Positions 24,160 to 32,894 of a stretch of 64,000 bases of DNA are shown here, one piece after another. The notes beneath the pieces were generated by a model, which ran no database searches, was not told where the DNA came from, and saw nothing but the letters and a program-made list of their open reading frames with translations. The DNA is from Bdellovibrio svalbardensis. GTDB taxonomy: Bacteria > Bdellovibrionota > Bdellovibrionia > Bdellovibrionales > Bdellovibrionaceae. The position numbers were made by a program, and so were the translations under genes. Position 1 is the first letter of the stretch; the number at the start of each line of letters is the position of its first letter. The stretch spans positions 186,001 to 250,000 of the forward strand of contig NZ_JANRMI010000003.1 in assembly GCF_029531655.1 (NCBI RefSeq), written 5' to 3'.

Positions 24160-24571
24160 TCGCCTCGCGCTTATCGTGGGTTTGCTTACCCTTCACCAAA
24201 GCGATCTCAAGCTTAGCCCGACCTTCTTTAAAATAGATTTTTAAAGGCACACAGGAGTAGCCTCTTTCACGGAGGGCTCCGTAGATTTCATCGAGCTCTT
24301 TACGGTTCATCAAGAGTTTGCGGTGACGTTCCGGCGCATGATTGTTGTAGCTGGAAGGCTTGTATTCGGCGATATGAGCATTCTGCAAGTAAGCCTCATC
24401 GCCCTTAAAGCTGATATATGAGTCTTTCAACTGCACGTCTTTCGCGCGCAAGGACTTCACTTCACTCCCCATAAGCATCAGACCCGCTTCATACGTTTCA
24501 ACAATCGTATAATCGAAGCGAGCTTTCTTATTTTCCTGAATGATCAGAATGTTGCTGAGGGGTTTACTCAT
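24104..24571 (-). CDS. smpB: SsrA-binding protein SmpB
   Basis: Binds tmRNA and delivers it to stalled ribosomes. The family sequence is plain: [29 protein letters not shown], then [41 protein letters not shown]. The 155-aa length and basic C-terminal tail are normal. It is coupled to rsmA by a 4-base overlap and convergent with the upstream-strand membrane protein gene. No tmRNA gene is seen in this window. Confidence 0.96.
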   Translation of the reverse strand: [155 protein letters not shown]

Positions 24572-25395
24572 GATTCAAATCCAAATTTCTGGTAAAGCTT
24601 CACAAATTGAACTGGGCTGAGTTCTTCGGCACGTGCGGTTTCCGGGAAACCAAGTTCCGCCAACCAGCCGATCAGCTGCTCTTCAGTTATCTTTTTTTGA
24701 TTTAAAACACCAGTTAAATTCTTCTTTAGAAGCTTACGTCTTTGCGCAAAAGCGCATTTAACGAAGGTTAGGAAGGCTTTCCTGTTTTTGACCTCAGTCG
24801 GAATGCGCGAGAAAGCCAAGACCCGGCTTTGCACCTTCGGCGCCGGCTGGAAGTCCCTCGCCCCGGCTTCCGTGACCATCGAGATCTTCCAGAAAGTCTG
24901 TGCGATAACACTCAAAAGTCCGTAATGATCATCACGAGCGATGCCACGAATTCTTTGCGCCACTTCTTTTTGGAACATCAAAACCATGTGCTCGGGACCC
25001 ACATCTTCCAAAGAGCGTTCAATCACGATACTGGAAGAGATTTGATAAGGCAGATTGCTGACGAAGACTAATTTTTTGTCAGAGTAAAACTGGCTCCAGT
25101 CCATTTGCAGGGCATCCTGCTCAATGACCGGCAAACCTTGATCACGCCAATAAGCGGCGATCACATGGTCCAACTCGATCAACTGAAGCGGCACATTCAT
25201 TTGTTTTAAGAAATAAGTCAAAGCGCCAGGACCCGGGCCCACCTCAATCAGAGCTTCCGGTTTAAAATCTTTAACTTGATCAATGATTCTTTGAATAACC
25301 ACATCACTGACCAGAAAGTTCTGTCCGAGAGATTTTTTGGCAGTTACTTCCAAGATGGCTAAAGCTTCTTTGAGTCTTTCACGGGCGGTACTCAT
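24568..25395 (-). CDS. rsmA: 16S rRNA dimethyladenosine transferase RsmA/KsgA
   Basis: Dimethylates A1518/A1519 of 16S rRNA. Motifs: KSLGQNFLVSD at the N-terminus, EVGPGPGALTYFLKQ (SAM binding), FVSNLPYQISSSIV (NLPY catalytic) and FAQRRKLLKKNL in the C-terminal domain. At 275 aa it has family length. It overlaps tsaD upstream and smpB downstream by 4 bases each, forming a tight operon. Confidence 0.96.
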   Translation of the reverse strand: MSTARERLKEALAILEVTAKKSLGQNFLVSDVVIQRIIDQVKDFKPEALIEVGPGPGALTYFLKQMNVPLQLIELDHVIAAYWRDQGLPVIEQDALQMDWSQFYSDKKLVFVSNLPYQISSSIVIERSLEDVGPEHMVLMFQKEVAQRIRGIARDDHYGLLSVIAQTFWKISMVTEAGARDFQPAPKVQSRVLAFSRIPTEVKNRKAFLTFVKCAFAQRRKLLKKNLTGVLNQKKITEEQLIGWLAELGFPETARAEELSPVQFVKLYQKFGFES

Positions 25396-26429
25396 TTAAA
25401 ATCCGATGCTAGGGCTTGCGGTGAAGGACCCAAATCAATCGCAGACGTTTCACCACGTGCCATACGAAGAGCGCCAACATAACCGATCATGGCCGCGTTG
25501 TCTGTGCAATAACGAATCGGCGGAATAACCAAGCGAAGATTTTTTCTTTTCGCCAGATCTTCCGCGCGCGCACGAAGGCGAGAGTTCGCGCTCACTCCAC
25601 CCGTCAGAATAATACGTTTCGCTTTATAAAATTTTGCAGCTTTATCCAATTTTGCAATCAAGACATCGACGATAGCTTCTTGGAAAGAGGCACACAGATC
25701 CGGCAGGTTCTCTTTCACGCGTTCCGGCCCTAATTGTTCGAGCATTCTTTGGCCTGAAGACTTCAAACCGGAAAAGCTCATATCAAAAGTGTCGTCGTGA
25801 ATCATGCTGCGTGGAAATTCATAGGCCTCTGGGTTGCCGGTTTTGGCAAGCTGATCGACTTTCACTCCACCCGGGAAACCCAAGCCTGCCATCTTCGCAA
25901 ACTTATCGAAACATTCGCCGGCAGCATCGTCCTTGGTAGTACCCAAAACATGATATTCGCCCAGACCCGTGATGTGATAAAGACTGGTGTGTCCACCACT
26001 GATGGCCAAACCCACATAAGGATAATCAAAATCTTCAGGCGGAGTATGTTGGGCATCTTTCAAGAAAGGTGCAAGCAAATGCCCTTCAAGATGATTGATC
26101 CCCAAAAACGGAATGTGTTTTGCCTGAGACAAAGACTTCGCGGTCACCAAACCCACGATCAAGGCACCAATAAGACCGGGACGATTGGTTACGGCAATAC
26201 CGTGAATATCGTTCCAAGACATATTGGCTTTTTTAAAAGCCTCTTCAATGAGTGGGATTAACGCGATGGAGTGATTGCGAGCGGCGATTTCAGGAACGAT
26301 TCCGCCATACATTTCATGTTCCAGATCCTGCGAAGCAGCCACCACAGAGTGTACGAACCCCGAGCGATCCACGATCGCTACGGAGGTATCATCACAACTG
26401 GTCTCGATGGCTAAAACTCTTTCAATCAC
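25392..26429 (-). CDS. tsaD: tRNA N6-threonylcarbamoyladenosine transferase TsaD
   Basis: Transfers threonylcarbamoyl to A37 of ANN-decoding tRNAs with TsaB/TsaE. It has LAIETSCDDTSVAIVD (ASKHA phosphate-1), INHLEGHLLAPF (HxxxH metal ligands), LAISGGHTSLYHI, TGGVSANSRLR and CTDNAAMIGYVG with the last metal-ligand Asp. At 345 aa it has normal length. It begins 2 bases after the cpoB-like stop, so it is part of the same transcript. Confidence 0.96.
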   Translation of the reverse strand: MIERVLAIETSCDDTSVAIVDRSGFVHSVVAASQDLEHEMYGGIVPEIAARNHSIALIPLIEEAFKKANMSWNDIHGIAVTNRPGLIGALIVGLVTAKSLSQAKHIPFLGINHLEGHLLAPFLKDAQHTPPEDFDYPYVGLAISGGHTSLYHITGLGEYHVLGTTKDDAAGECFDKFAKMAGLGFPGGVKVDQLAKTGNPEAYEFPRSMIHDDTFDMSFSGLKSSGQRMLEQLGPERVKENLPDLCASFQEAIVDVLIAKLDKAAKFYKAKRIILTGGVSANSRLRARAEDLAKRKNLRLVIPPIRYCTDNAAMIGYVGALRMARGETSAIDLGPSPQALASDFK

Positions 26430-26431
26430 GT

Positions 26432-27115
26432 TTATTTCTTAAGTCCTTTGATACGGATCTTAGCACGACGGGCCTCTTCTGACTTCGGATATTTGCTAAC
26501 AACTTCGTCGTAGAAAGTCTTGGCTTCGTCCTTCATACCCAATTCCTGGAAAGCGACTCCGATTTTGTAGGTCGCATCCGCAAAATGTGAGCCTTTGGGG
26601 CTTTCATCGCGGTATTTTTGATACTGCAGAATCGCCTGTTTCCAGTCTTTTTTAGTGAAAAACTCTTGGCCCGCTTCGTAGCCGTCTTTACGAGACTCTT
26701 TTTTAGAAGACACTTCAGAAGCGCGAGAAGCCGCTGCCGCTTGGTTCGCTTTCAAAGCCTGGATTTCAGAATTCATCGCATCCATTTGCTTATCCATTTT
26801 CACCAAAGCGTCCTGCAACAAAACCACTTTCTGACTCAAGTCCATGTTTTGCTGTTGAGAACTTTTAAGAGCCGATTCAACGCCAGAGTTGCTTTGACCA
26901 AGCTTGTTTTCCACAACATCCACACGTCCTGTTAGCGAACGCATTTCCTCTTCAAGGTCAGAGAAGCGATTGCCCACATCAGCGTTGGTTTTTTGCAAAG
27001 TCGATACTTGTTGTTGCATTACGTGACGTTGTTCATTGTCGCGAACGTCATTTCGGGTTTGCAAGCAGCCTGTCAGCATAAGTCCTGTTAATGCGACAAC
27101 AACTAGTGACTTCAT
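26432..27115 (-). CDS. CpoB/YbgF-like lipoprotein: coiled coil plus TPR
   Basis: The lipobox (LTGC) gives a lipid-anchored protein. Residues about 25-125 form a coiled coil (QQQVSTLQKTNADVGNRF onward), followed by an Ala/Ser linker and two TPR-like repeats (DGYEAGQEFFTKKDWKQAILQYQKY and GSHFADATYKIGVAFQELGMKDEAKTFYDEVVSKYP), the YbgF C-terminal signature. CpoB links Tol-Pal to cell-wall synthesis. Its place just after pal and a DUF4398 gene supports that role. E. coli CpoB is periplasmic and soluble, so the lipobox differs. Confidence 0.85.
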   Translation of the reverse strand: MKSLVVVALTGLMLTGCLQTRNDVRDNEQRHVMQQQVSTLQKTNADVGNRFSDLEEEMRSLTGRVDVVENKLGQSNSGVESALKSSQQQNMDLSQKVVLLQDALVKMDKQMDAMNSEIQALKANQAAAASRASEVSSKKESRKDGYEAGQEFFTKKDWKQAILQYQKYRDESPKGSHFADATYKIGVAFQELGMKDEAKTFYDEVVSKYPKSEEARRAKIRIKGLKK

Positions 27116-27420
27116 AATACATCTCCGGTTCTTTGACGAATTAGACGAGCGGAATTCTCTGCTTTTTCAGCAGCGATCCTTGCGCGTACAAATTGTTCTT
27201 TTGCTTTGGAATAGTCGCGATCTTCGTAATAGAAGCGACCTTTGCGATAAGCTTCTTCCGCCTGATGCCAGAATCCTGGGGAATGGCGAGCCGCTTGAAC
27301 TGAACGGGCCGCATCGATAGCGGCCCGAGCAAGTGAGTAGTCTTCAACAGGTGCTGGGACAGTCTGACAACCAACGATCACCAAAAAAATAATTCCGATG
27401 AATAGTCTAGTCGCTTTCAC
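27112..27420 (-). CDS. DUF4398-type small lipoprotein
   Basis: A 102-residue lipoprotein: signal peptide with VIVGC lipobox, then a helical domain (YSLARAAIDAARSVQAARHSPGFW, HQAEEAYRKGRFYYEDRDYSKAKEQFVRARIAAEKAENSARL) that looks like a TPR-like helical pair and matches the DUF4398 pattern. It is sandwiched between pal and the cpoB-like gene (4-base overlap with the latter), so an outer-membrane/peptidoglycan stability role is likely. Confidence 0.8.
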   Translation of the reverse strand: MKATRLFIGIIFLVIVGCQTVPAPVEDYSLARAAIDAARSVQAARHSPGFWHQAEEAYRKGRFYYEDRDYSKAKEQFVRARIAAEKAENSARLIRQRTGDVL

Positions 27421-27442
27421 TCAACACCTTTCAAAAAACGAT

Positions 27443-27946
27443 TTACTGAGCTGGAACGAAGTTCGCTCTGCGGTTTTTAGCCCAAGCCGCTTCAGAGTCA
27501 CCAGCTTCAACTGGTTTTTCTTTACCGTAGCTGATTGTGCTCAAACGGTCTGCAGCAACACCCAAGCTTACCATGTAAGCTTTAACAGCGTTAGCACGAC
27601 GTTCGCCCAAAGCTACGTTGTACTCAATAGTACCACGAGAGTCACAGTGACCTTCGATTTGAACTTTCGCGCCAGAATTCTTTTTCATCCACTCAACGTT
27701 CTGAGCGATTTCCTTCTTCGCAGAAGCATCAAGGCTAGACTTGTCGTAGCCGAAATGAACAGTCACAAGACCGTCGATTTTACCAGAATCAGAACCCATT
27801 GGGTCGAAGCTCAATGGAGCTGAATCAATCGCAGTGGATTGACCTGTCTGTGCCGTTTCAATATTTTCGTTTGATTGAGTTTGTTTAGATTTGCAACCAG
27901 CAACTAGTGCGCAAGCAACAAGACCAAGAGCCAATTTACGAACCAT
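27443..27946 (-). CDS. pal: Peptidoglycan-associated lipoprotein Pal
   Basis: Lipobox VAGC at the N-terminus, a short disordered linker, then an OmpA-like domain (VHFGYDKSSLDASAKKEIAQN, KVQIEGHCDSRGTIEYNVALGERRANAVKAYMVSLGV) that binds diaminopimelate in peptidoglycan. The length (167 aa) is typical. It leads an operon with the DUF4398 lipoprotein, CpoB-like protein, tsaD, rsmA and smpB. Upstream DNA is very A-T-rich, fitting a strong promoter. Confidence 0.94.
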   Translation of the reverse strand: MVRKLALGLVACALVAGCKSKQTQSNENIETAQTGQSTAIDSAPLSFDPMGSDSGKIDGLVTVHFGYDKSSLDASAKKEIAQNVEWMKKNSGAKVQIEGHCDSRGTIEYNVALGERRANAVKAYMVSLGVAADRLSTISYGKEKPVEAGDSEAAWAKNRRANFVPAQ

Positions 27947-28109
27947 GATGTCCTCCTATGAAGTTCGGAACTATATACTCTAAAAGAATCTTTAAAAACA
28001 TATAGTTTTATATACTTATTAGTAAAAACTTTGAATTTATAGCAGCTCATTGTCAAACCTTAGATTTTCTAAAGTGGTGTTGCGTTGCCATAACGAGTTG
28101 AGAAAAAAT

Positions 28110-31055
28110 ATGCACAATTGTTTACGCATCTTGAGTTCCATCATCTTACTCTGTCTTCTTGCACTTCGTACAGAGGCTCAATGGGAAGTTCGCCCCGAAA
28201 TTCAGTGGAAAGTGATTCATACGCCTCATTTTGAGGTGATCTATGACGCCAACCAGCAGGACCTCGGACTTCTCTATGCAGAGAAACTTGAGAAAGCCTT
28301 TTATCAGCTGCGCTCGTATTTCAGTGAGGCACCTGAAAAAATCTCGGTCGTCATCAATGATAAAACCGATATCACCAACGGCTATGCAACTCGCCTGCCG
28401 TATCCACACATCATGGCCTATCCGGTTATGCCAGGACCTGAAGAAAGCTTGGCTGATACCGGAGACTGGGCTTTCGAACTTTTGGCCCACGAATACACGC
28501 ACGTTCTCAACTTCGAACCCGCTGGCGGAGTGATGAAACCCTTGCGCGCCATCTTCGGCAATGTCATCGCCCCCAATCTTCTGCTGCCGACGTGGTGGAA
28601 AGAAGGTCTCGCAGTTAATATGGAGACTCGTCTTGGTAAGTTCGGTCGTTTACGTTCCACCTATCAAGAATCTGCAATACGCGCGATGGTCGAAGATCAA
28701 ACTCTATTTAACTTCGACCTTGCCCAGGTGAACGAAATGATCCCTTCTTGGCCAGAGGGAATGCGACCGTATTTATTTGGATCCTTGATGTGGAGTCAGA
28801 TGATTGCCGATCAAGGTGAAAAAGTCGTGGATGAGCTCAACCAACGCCACGGCCGCCGTGTGCCTTACTTTGTGGAAACACCTGCCCGCGAATACCTCGG
28901 AGTTCCCTATCAAGTTGCCTATGGAACCGCAATGTCACAGACCTCTGAGCGGGCGATGACCCAACTAAAGACTTTGCGTGAAGAAAAACCCACGCCGATG
29001 ACGATAGCAAAAAACAGCTACCAATACATTAGCGCCCCTTCGATCTCTCCCAGCGGCAAACATCTGGCATTTATCGCTGAGGATGACAGCAACTCTCGCT
29101 CGGTCAAAATTCTTTCCCGCGAAGATTTGCAACAAAGCTTCCTCGATTCTAAAACCGCTGACACCATCGAAAAATTTGACCAAAACCTGTCTCCGCCATT
29201 GTCTTCTCCCGATGAACCGATGTCTGGCAGTATCCAGCGCGTCAGCTGGTTCCCCGACTCAAAGCGCTTGGTTTACGACAAGATTGACCTCACCAATCGC
29301 GTCGAAAGTTTTTCCGATCTTTACGTCTACAATCTGGAAACAAAAAATACTGAACACCTGAGCCACGGCCTCAGAGCACGCGAACCTGCCGTTTCAACAG
29401 ATGGAAATTTGATCGCCTTCGTAAAACTTTCAGGCGGCAAAACACAACTGGCAGTGATGAAGCTCGATCAGGAATCAAAACCTGTGGAAATTCTGGTCGC
29501 TGCCCCTATGGAAGAACGCATTTCTTATCCGACCTTTGTAAACGCCCAGGAACTTGTGTTTTCTTGGCGCAACAACGAAGGCAGCGAGCATCTCTATCGC
29601 TATTCTTTTACAAGTGGCAAAGTCGAGGCGATCTTAAGCGACTATCCGAATGCTCGTTACGCCCGCATGACTTCCGAAGGTCTGCTGTTTGCCTCAAATA
29701 AGAATGGTACAAACAATCTGTATTTGGCCGATGCAAATCTGCTCACGGCTCGTCCGATCACTCATGCTTTGACCGCCTTCTTCATGTCGGATATTGACCC
29801 TGCCCGCAAAGATATTTTTGCGACCACGATGACCTCCAAGGGCTTCAAAGTGGCTTCGATCCTCAAACAGGATTGGGAACAAACTCCAAAAGAGCTTCCA
29901 CAAATCAGCCCGATGTTTGGCGATCGTCTTCCTGCCGTGACCAATGATAGCGAAGCAACTGCCGCCGCCAAAAGTGCCGTCGCCAGTGCCGAGATCAAGG
30001 ATTATTCTCCTTATGGATACTTGTGGCCTCAATACTGGATTCCCTTCATTGTCGGATCCTCCAGTGAAACCGGTATCGTTCTACAGGCGATGACTTCGGG
30101 ATTTGACCCGCTGAAAAAACATTCCTATAGCCTCATGGGATCTTGGGATACGCGTTTGAATAAAGGCAGCATCCAGGGAACTTATCTCAATCAAACAACC
30201 CCTCTGCCTTTTGCGCTGTCTGCGTACCGCCGAGCTTCTTATTTAGGCGATGTGAACAACAATATCGAAGACACGTCTCTGTCGCTGGCGGCTCTGCCGG
30301 ATATGTTCTGGCTGTCTCGCTATGCCAGCTTACAAATGGGTTGGCAGAATTTTGAAAGATCCACGGACACCTCTTCAACCAAACGCACCGGTCCTTTCGC
30401 GATGTTGTCGTACACCAATTACACTCAATCGGGGGCGCAAATTTCTCCTGAGAGTGGTGGCGGCGTTTACTTTGGAATTTTCGATTTTATACCTAAAGAC
30501 GATTACCTGACTCATTGGCAGTACTGGCTGGGCGGTGAAAAGTATTTGAATACCTTCTTACCGAAACATCATGCCCTGATGATTCGCGCCAAAGGCGTCT
30601 ATACTCCGGAAAAGATTCCTTCTTTGTACGGGGTTTCGACCGATGCTTTGGTCTTCATTCCTGACAACCCGTTGCCCGAGTACATTATGCGCGGCTATCA
30701 ACGCGGGCAGTTCTTCGGAAGAAACTTGGCCAACGTGAATTTGGAGTATCGCTTCCCCTTCTGGAATATCTATCGCGGTTCAGGCACTGACCCGCTGTTC
30801 CTTCGCCGTATCTCAGGAGCCTTGGTGGGTGACGGTGTGGCCACGGACGGTCTTTTTGTAAATACCGACACTGGCAAGTATGAATCGGTCTCAATGAGTC
30901 GTTCATTCTGGAGTGCCGGCTTTGAAGCTCGTATTGAAACAACGATTGGATATGTCTTCCCGGTGACCTTGGTGGTGGGTGTTTACGATGCCTTCAATGC
31001 GCCCAAAGGACCTGAAACCGTGGTGGGTTCGAGCCTTCAGATTTCTGGGTTCTAA
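28110..31055 (+). CDS. Large protein: HEXXH peptidase-like domain, beta-propeller and C-terminal barrel
   Basis: From the ATG at 28110 (981 aa), chosen because a signal peptide begins there (cleaved near TEA/QWE). Residues about 30-270 hold LLAHEYTHVLNF (HEXXH at about 127-131) and a later WWKEGLAVNMETR with the Glu expected of a gluzincin (peptidase MA-like). Residues about 300-610 carry WD40-like/TolB repeats (SPSGKHLAFIAEDD, WFPDSKRLVYDKI, STDGNLIAFVKL). The last 320 residues are strand-rich and end in a barrel-like SSLQISGF with a terminal Phe, as in BamA-type surface antigens. This suggests an outer-membrane metalloprotease. The start at 28050 is less likely. Confidence 0.78.
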   Translation: MHNCLRILSSIILLCLLALRTEAQWEVRPEIQWKVIHTPHFEVIYDANQQDLGLLYAEKLEKAFYQLRSYFSEAPEKISVVINDKTDITNGYATRLPYPHIMAYPVMPGPEESLADTGDWAFELLAHEYTHVLNFEPAGGVMKPLRAIFGNVIAPNLLLPTWWKEGLAVNMETRLGKFGRLRSTYQESAIRAMVEDQTLFNFDLAQVNEMIPSWPEGMRPYLFGSLMWSQMIADQGEKVVDELNQRHGRRVPYFVETPAREYLGVPYQVAYGTAMSQTSERAMTQLKTLREEKPTPMTIAKNSYQYISAPSISPSGKHLAFIAEDDSNSRSVKILSREDLQQSFLDSKTADTIEKFDQNLSPPLSSPDEPMSGSIQRVSWFPDSKRLVYDKIDLTNRVESFSDLYVYNLETKNTEHLSHGLRAREPAVSTDGNLIAFVKLSGGKTQLAVMKLDQESKPVEILVAAPMEERISYPTFVNAQELVFSWRNNEGSEHLYRYSFTSGKVEAILSDYPNARYARMTSEGLLFASNKNGTNNLYLADANLLTARPITHALTAFFMSDIDPARKDIFATTMTSKGFKVASILKQDWEQTPKELPQISPMFGDRLPAVTNDSEATAAAKSAVASAEIKDYSPYGYLWPQYWIPFIVGSSSETGIVLQAMTSGFDPLKKHSYSLMGSWDTRLNKGSIQGTYLNQTTPLPFALSAYRRASYLGDVNNNIEDTSLSLAALPDMFWLSRYASLQMGWQNFERSTDTSSTKRTGPFAMLSYTNYTQSGAQISPESGGGVYFGIFDFIPKDDYLTHWQYWLGGEKYLNTFLPKHHALMIRAKGVYTPEKIPSLYGVSTDALVFIPDNPLPEYIMRGYQRGQFFGRNLANVNLEYRFPFWNIYRGSGTDPLFLRRISGALVGDGVATDGLFVNTDTGKYESVSMSRSFWSAGFEARIETTIGYVFPVTLVVGVYDAFNAPKGPETVVGSSLQISGF

Positions 31056-31365
31056 CTTTTTTGATTAACCTCTCCGCCAAGTTGGTGGGTCCTACTTATG
31101 AGAGCCGATGGTTCCCCATCGCTTCCAAAAAAGGTCCCCCACCTTCATGGAGCGATGGGTTCGTCCCCCCTTTTTAGGGCCCCTCCTCTATCTTATTGCG
31201 TTGAGCCAAACTCCTCCATCTTGACAAAGCGCGAGGCCCCCGAAACTATTGAAGATATCGACAACTAGCGGCGAGGATGCTGCTTTTTGCTGGGGCACCT
31301 TTAATTGAATTCATTTTTGAATTCCTGTTAGAATCCCTTTTTTGCCAATCCTTTTGGAGGACCTC
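31056..31365. other. Intergenic spacer with nested hairpins
   Basis: No gene is seen in these 310 bases. A stem CCCATCGCT(T)CC at 31115-31126 pairs with GGAGCGATGGG at 31149-31159, and its loop contains a second stem AAGGT-CCCCC-ACCTT. The run TCGTCCCCCCTTTTT follows, so it could terminate the large protease gene. The remainder is a leader for the gene at 31366. Confidence 0.5.
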
Positions 31366-31875
31366 GTGGAAAAAATCAGCTGGATTAAAGAACTTGTGAA
31401 AGCTGAACAACAGATGGAAGAGTCTGGACTCGTAGATATGAGTTTTGGCTTCGACGCTGATAAGATTCTTATCAGCGAAACAATTCAGTTTTTGCTCGCA
31501 CTTAAAACTGAATTCGTCGATGCATCTTCTTCGTTCAACGAATTGAAACCTTCTGCTCTAGGTCGCATTAAGATCTATGGTATCGCAAAGACTCACGCTG
31601 ACTTTATGTTGTTCCGTAACGGCTTCAAAATGATCTTCTCTTTGAAAGCTCCAGGACAAATCAGTGTGCGCTTTAACTTCATTGGAACAAACTACATCCC
31701 AACTCCAGGTGCTGAAAATGCAGCAGCGGCTTCAAACGTCATGGATGAACATATTGTCGAAGCAAAATGGGGCGCGTTCGGTGAGATCATTTGGACTTAC
31801 CAAAACCAACCTGTGAAGTTGGAGTACATGGTTCGCCACTATCTGACTCTTTTCATCAAAGAGAGCTCTAAGTAG
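31366..31875 (+). CDS. Conserved-looking cytosolic protein, unknown
   Basis: The 169-residue protein starts at GTG 31366, five bases after a perfect GGAGG; an upstream TTG in frame is less likely. It has no signal peptide or membrane segment. The sequence looks like a compact alpha/beta domain with strands such as FMLFRNGFKMIFSLKAPGQ and SVRFNFIGTNYIPTPG. Strong ribosome site, clean codon use and an excellent terminator downstream suggest a well-expressed gene. No family is recognised. Confidence 0.75.
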   Translation: MEKISWIKELVKAEQQMEESGLVDMSFGFDADKILISETIQFLLALKTEFVDASSSFNELKPSALGRIKIYGIAKTHADFMLFRNGFKMIFSLKAPGQISVRFNFIGTNYIPTPGAENAAAASNVMDEHIVEAKWGAFGEIIWTYQNQPVKLEYMVRHYLTLFIKESSK

Positions 31876-31900
31876 TTTTGTTTTGAAATTCGAACTTCTA

Positions 31901-31935
31901 AAAACCCACTTGGAAACAAGTGGGTTTTTTCTTTT
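31901..31935 (+). terminator. Strong rho-independent terminator
   Basis: A 12-bp stem (AAAACCCACTTG/CAAGTGGGTTTT) with a GAAA tetraloop is followed by a T-rich run. It ends the gene at 31366-31875 and faces the convergent HTTM gene. Confidence 0.92.
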
Positions 31936-31955
31936 AGATTTAAGCTTGAAAGAAC

Positions 31956-32894
31956 CTAGGTGGTGGTGACATGAGCGGAAGACAGGGCCATATCTCGCTT
32001 GTGTTTTAACTTTTGAATTATCGCCTCCAGATCTCGAGAGTCGATCATGCAAATCATCATGACTATCATAGCCCACTCAAATACTGGAATGCTCATAGTG
32101 TACTCAATACCCAGGTGCAAGGCCACGCCTCCGAGCAAAACCCAGTAGCGAAATTCCTTGATCCAAACCAAGGTGCCCATAGACAGCTCCACCAGCAATG
32201 TGGACCAAGTGAGGAATTTCACAAAGTACATGGAATTTAGCAAAGGCAGCTCATACCTGACAAAATCATCCAAACGAGTTGCCACATAAACAGCAGTTCC
32301 ATCCATCCAACGCTCTCCCTTTAACTTGAAAAGAACCGTCGCAATGTAGATGGTGCAAAACTGCAATTGAATAAGCCGCAAAGCCCATGGGGCCTTCTCC
32401 AATGGAACCTCTGGAGCCAATCCTCTTAACCTTAAAATCCATCGATCCACCGAGAAGGCATCCGCGCAGGGAGTAAACAAAAGAAAAAACAGAAAAATAC
32501 GCAAGACTGAATCCGCACTGTTAATAATAAACCCATTGCGGTGGTGGAACGAAACCAGCGTCACAAAAGCTATAAAGATAGATCGTTTCGTCCAAAACCC
32601 AAATGTAAGCGCAAGAACGGCAAGCAAATGAATCACCGCCAGGGCGAGGGTCGTATTTGCAGTGTTTGGCAAATAATCAAAAAGTGAAAAACGCAGTTGA
32701 TTTCCATAGTTTTGCGCTGTTGCCAGGGAGATGATTCCATCGGGTCCATAGAGAGAGTCCAAATCACAATATATCATGGCCCAATTCAAAAGCAGCAAGC
32801 ACCCCATACCGATACGCAAGAGGGCCACACTATAGACAGGTTGAGCTTTGAACAGAAATTCATCAAATAGATTAGCGAGAGTTTTTAGCTTCAT
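31956..32894 (-). CDS. HTTM-family membrane protein (gamma-carboxylase-like fold)
   Basis: About eight to nine transmembrane helices and the HTTM pattern LLRIGMGCLLLLNW, FVTLVSFHHRNGFIINSADSVLRIFLFFLLFTPC, and FCTIYIATVLFKLKGERWMDG identify the family related to vitamin K-dependent gamma-glutamyl carboxylase. Most bacterial members have no known reaction. The start overlaps the preceding gene by 23 bases, so the two form a pair. The protein probably sits in the inner membrane. Confidence 0.82.
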   Translation of the reverse strand: MKLKTLANLFDEFLFKAQPVYSVALLRIGMGCLLLLNWAMIYCDLDSLYGPDGIISLATAQNYGNQLRFSLFDYLPNTANTTLALAVIHLLAVLALTFGFWTKRSIFIAFVTLVSFHHRNGFIINSADSVLRIFLFFLLFTPCADAFSVDRWILRLRGLAPEVPLEKAPWALRLIQLQFCTIYIATVLFKLKGERWMDGTAVYVATRLDDFVRYELPLLNSMYFVKFLTWSTLLVELSMGTLVWIKEFRYWVLLGGVALHLGIEYTMSIPVFEWAMIVMMICMIDSRDLEAIIQKLKHKRDMALSSAHVTTT

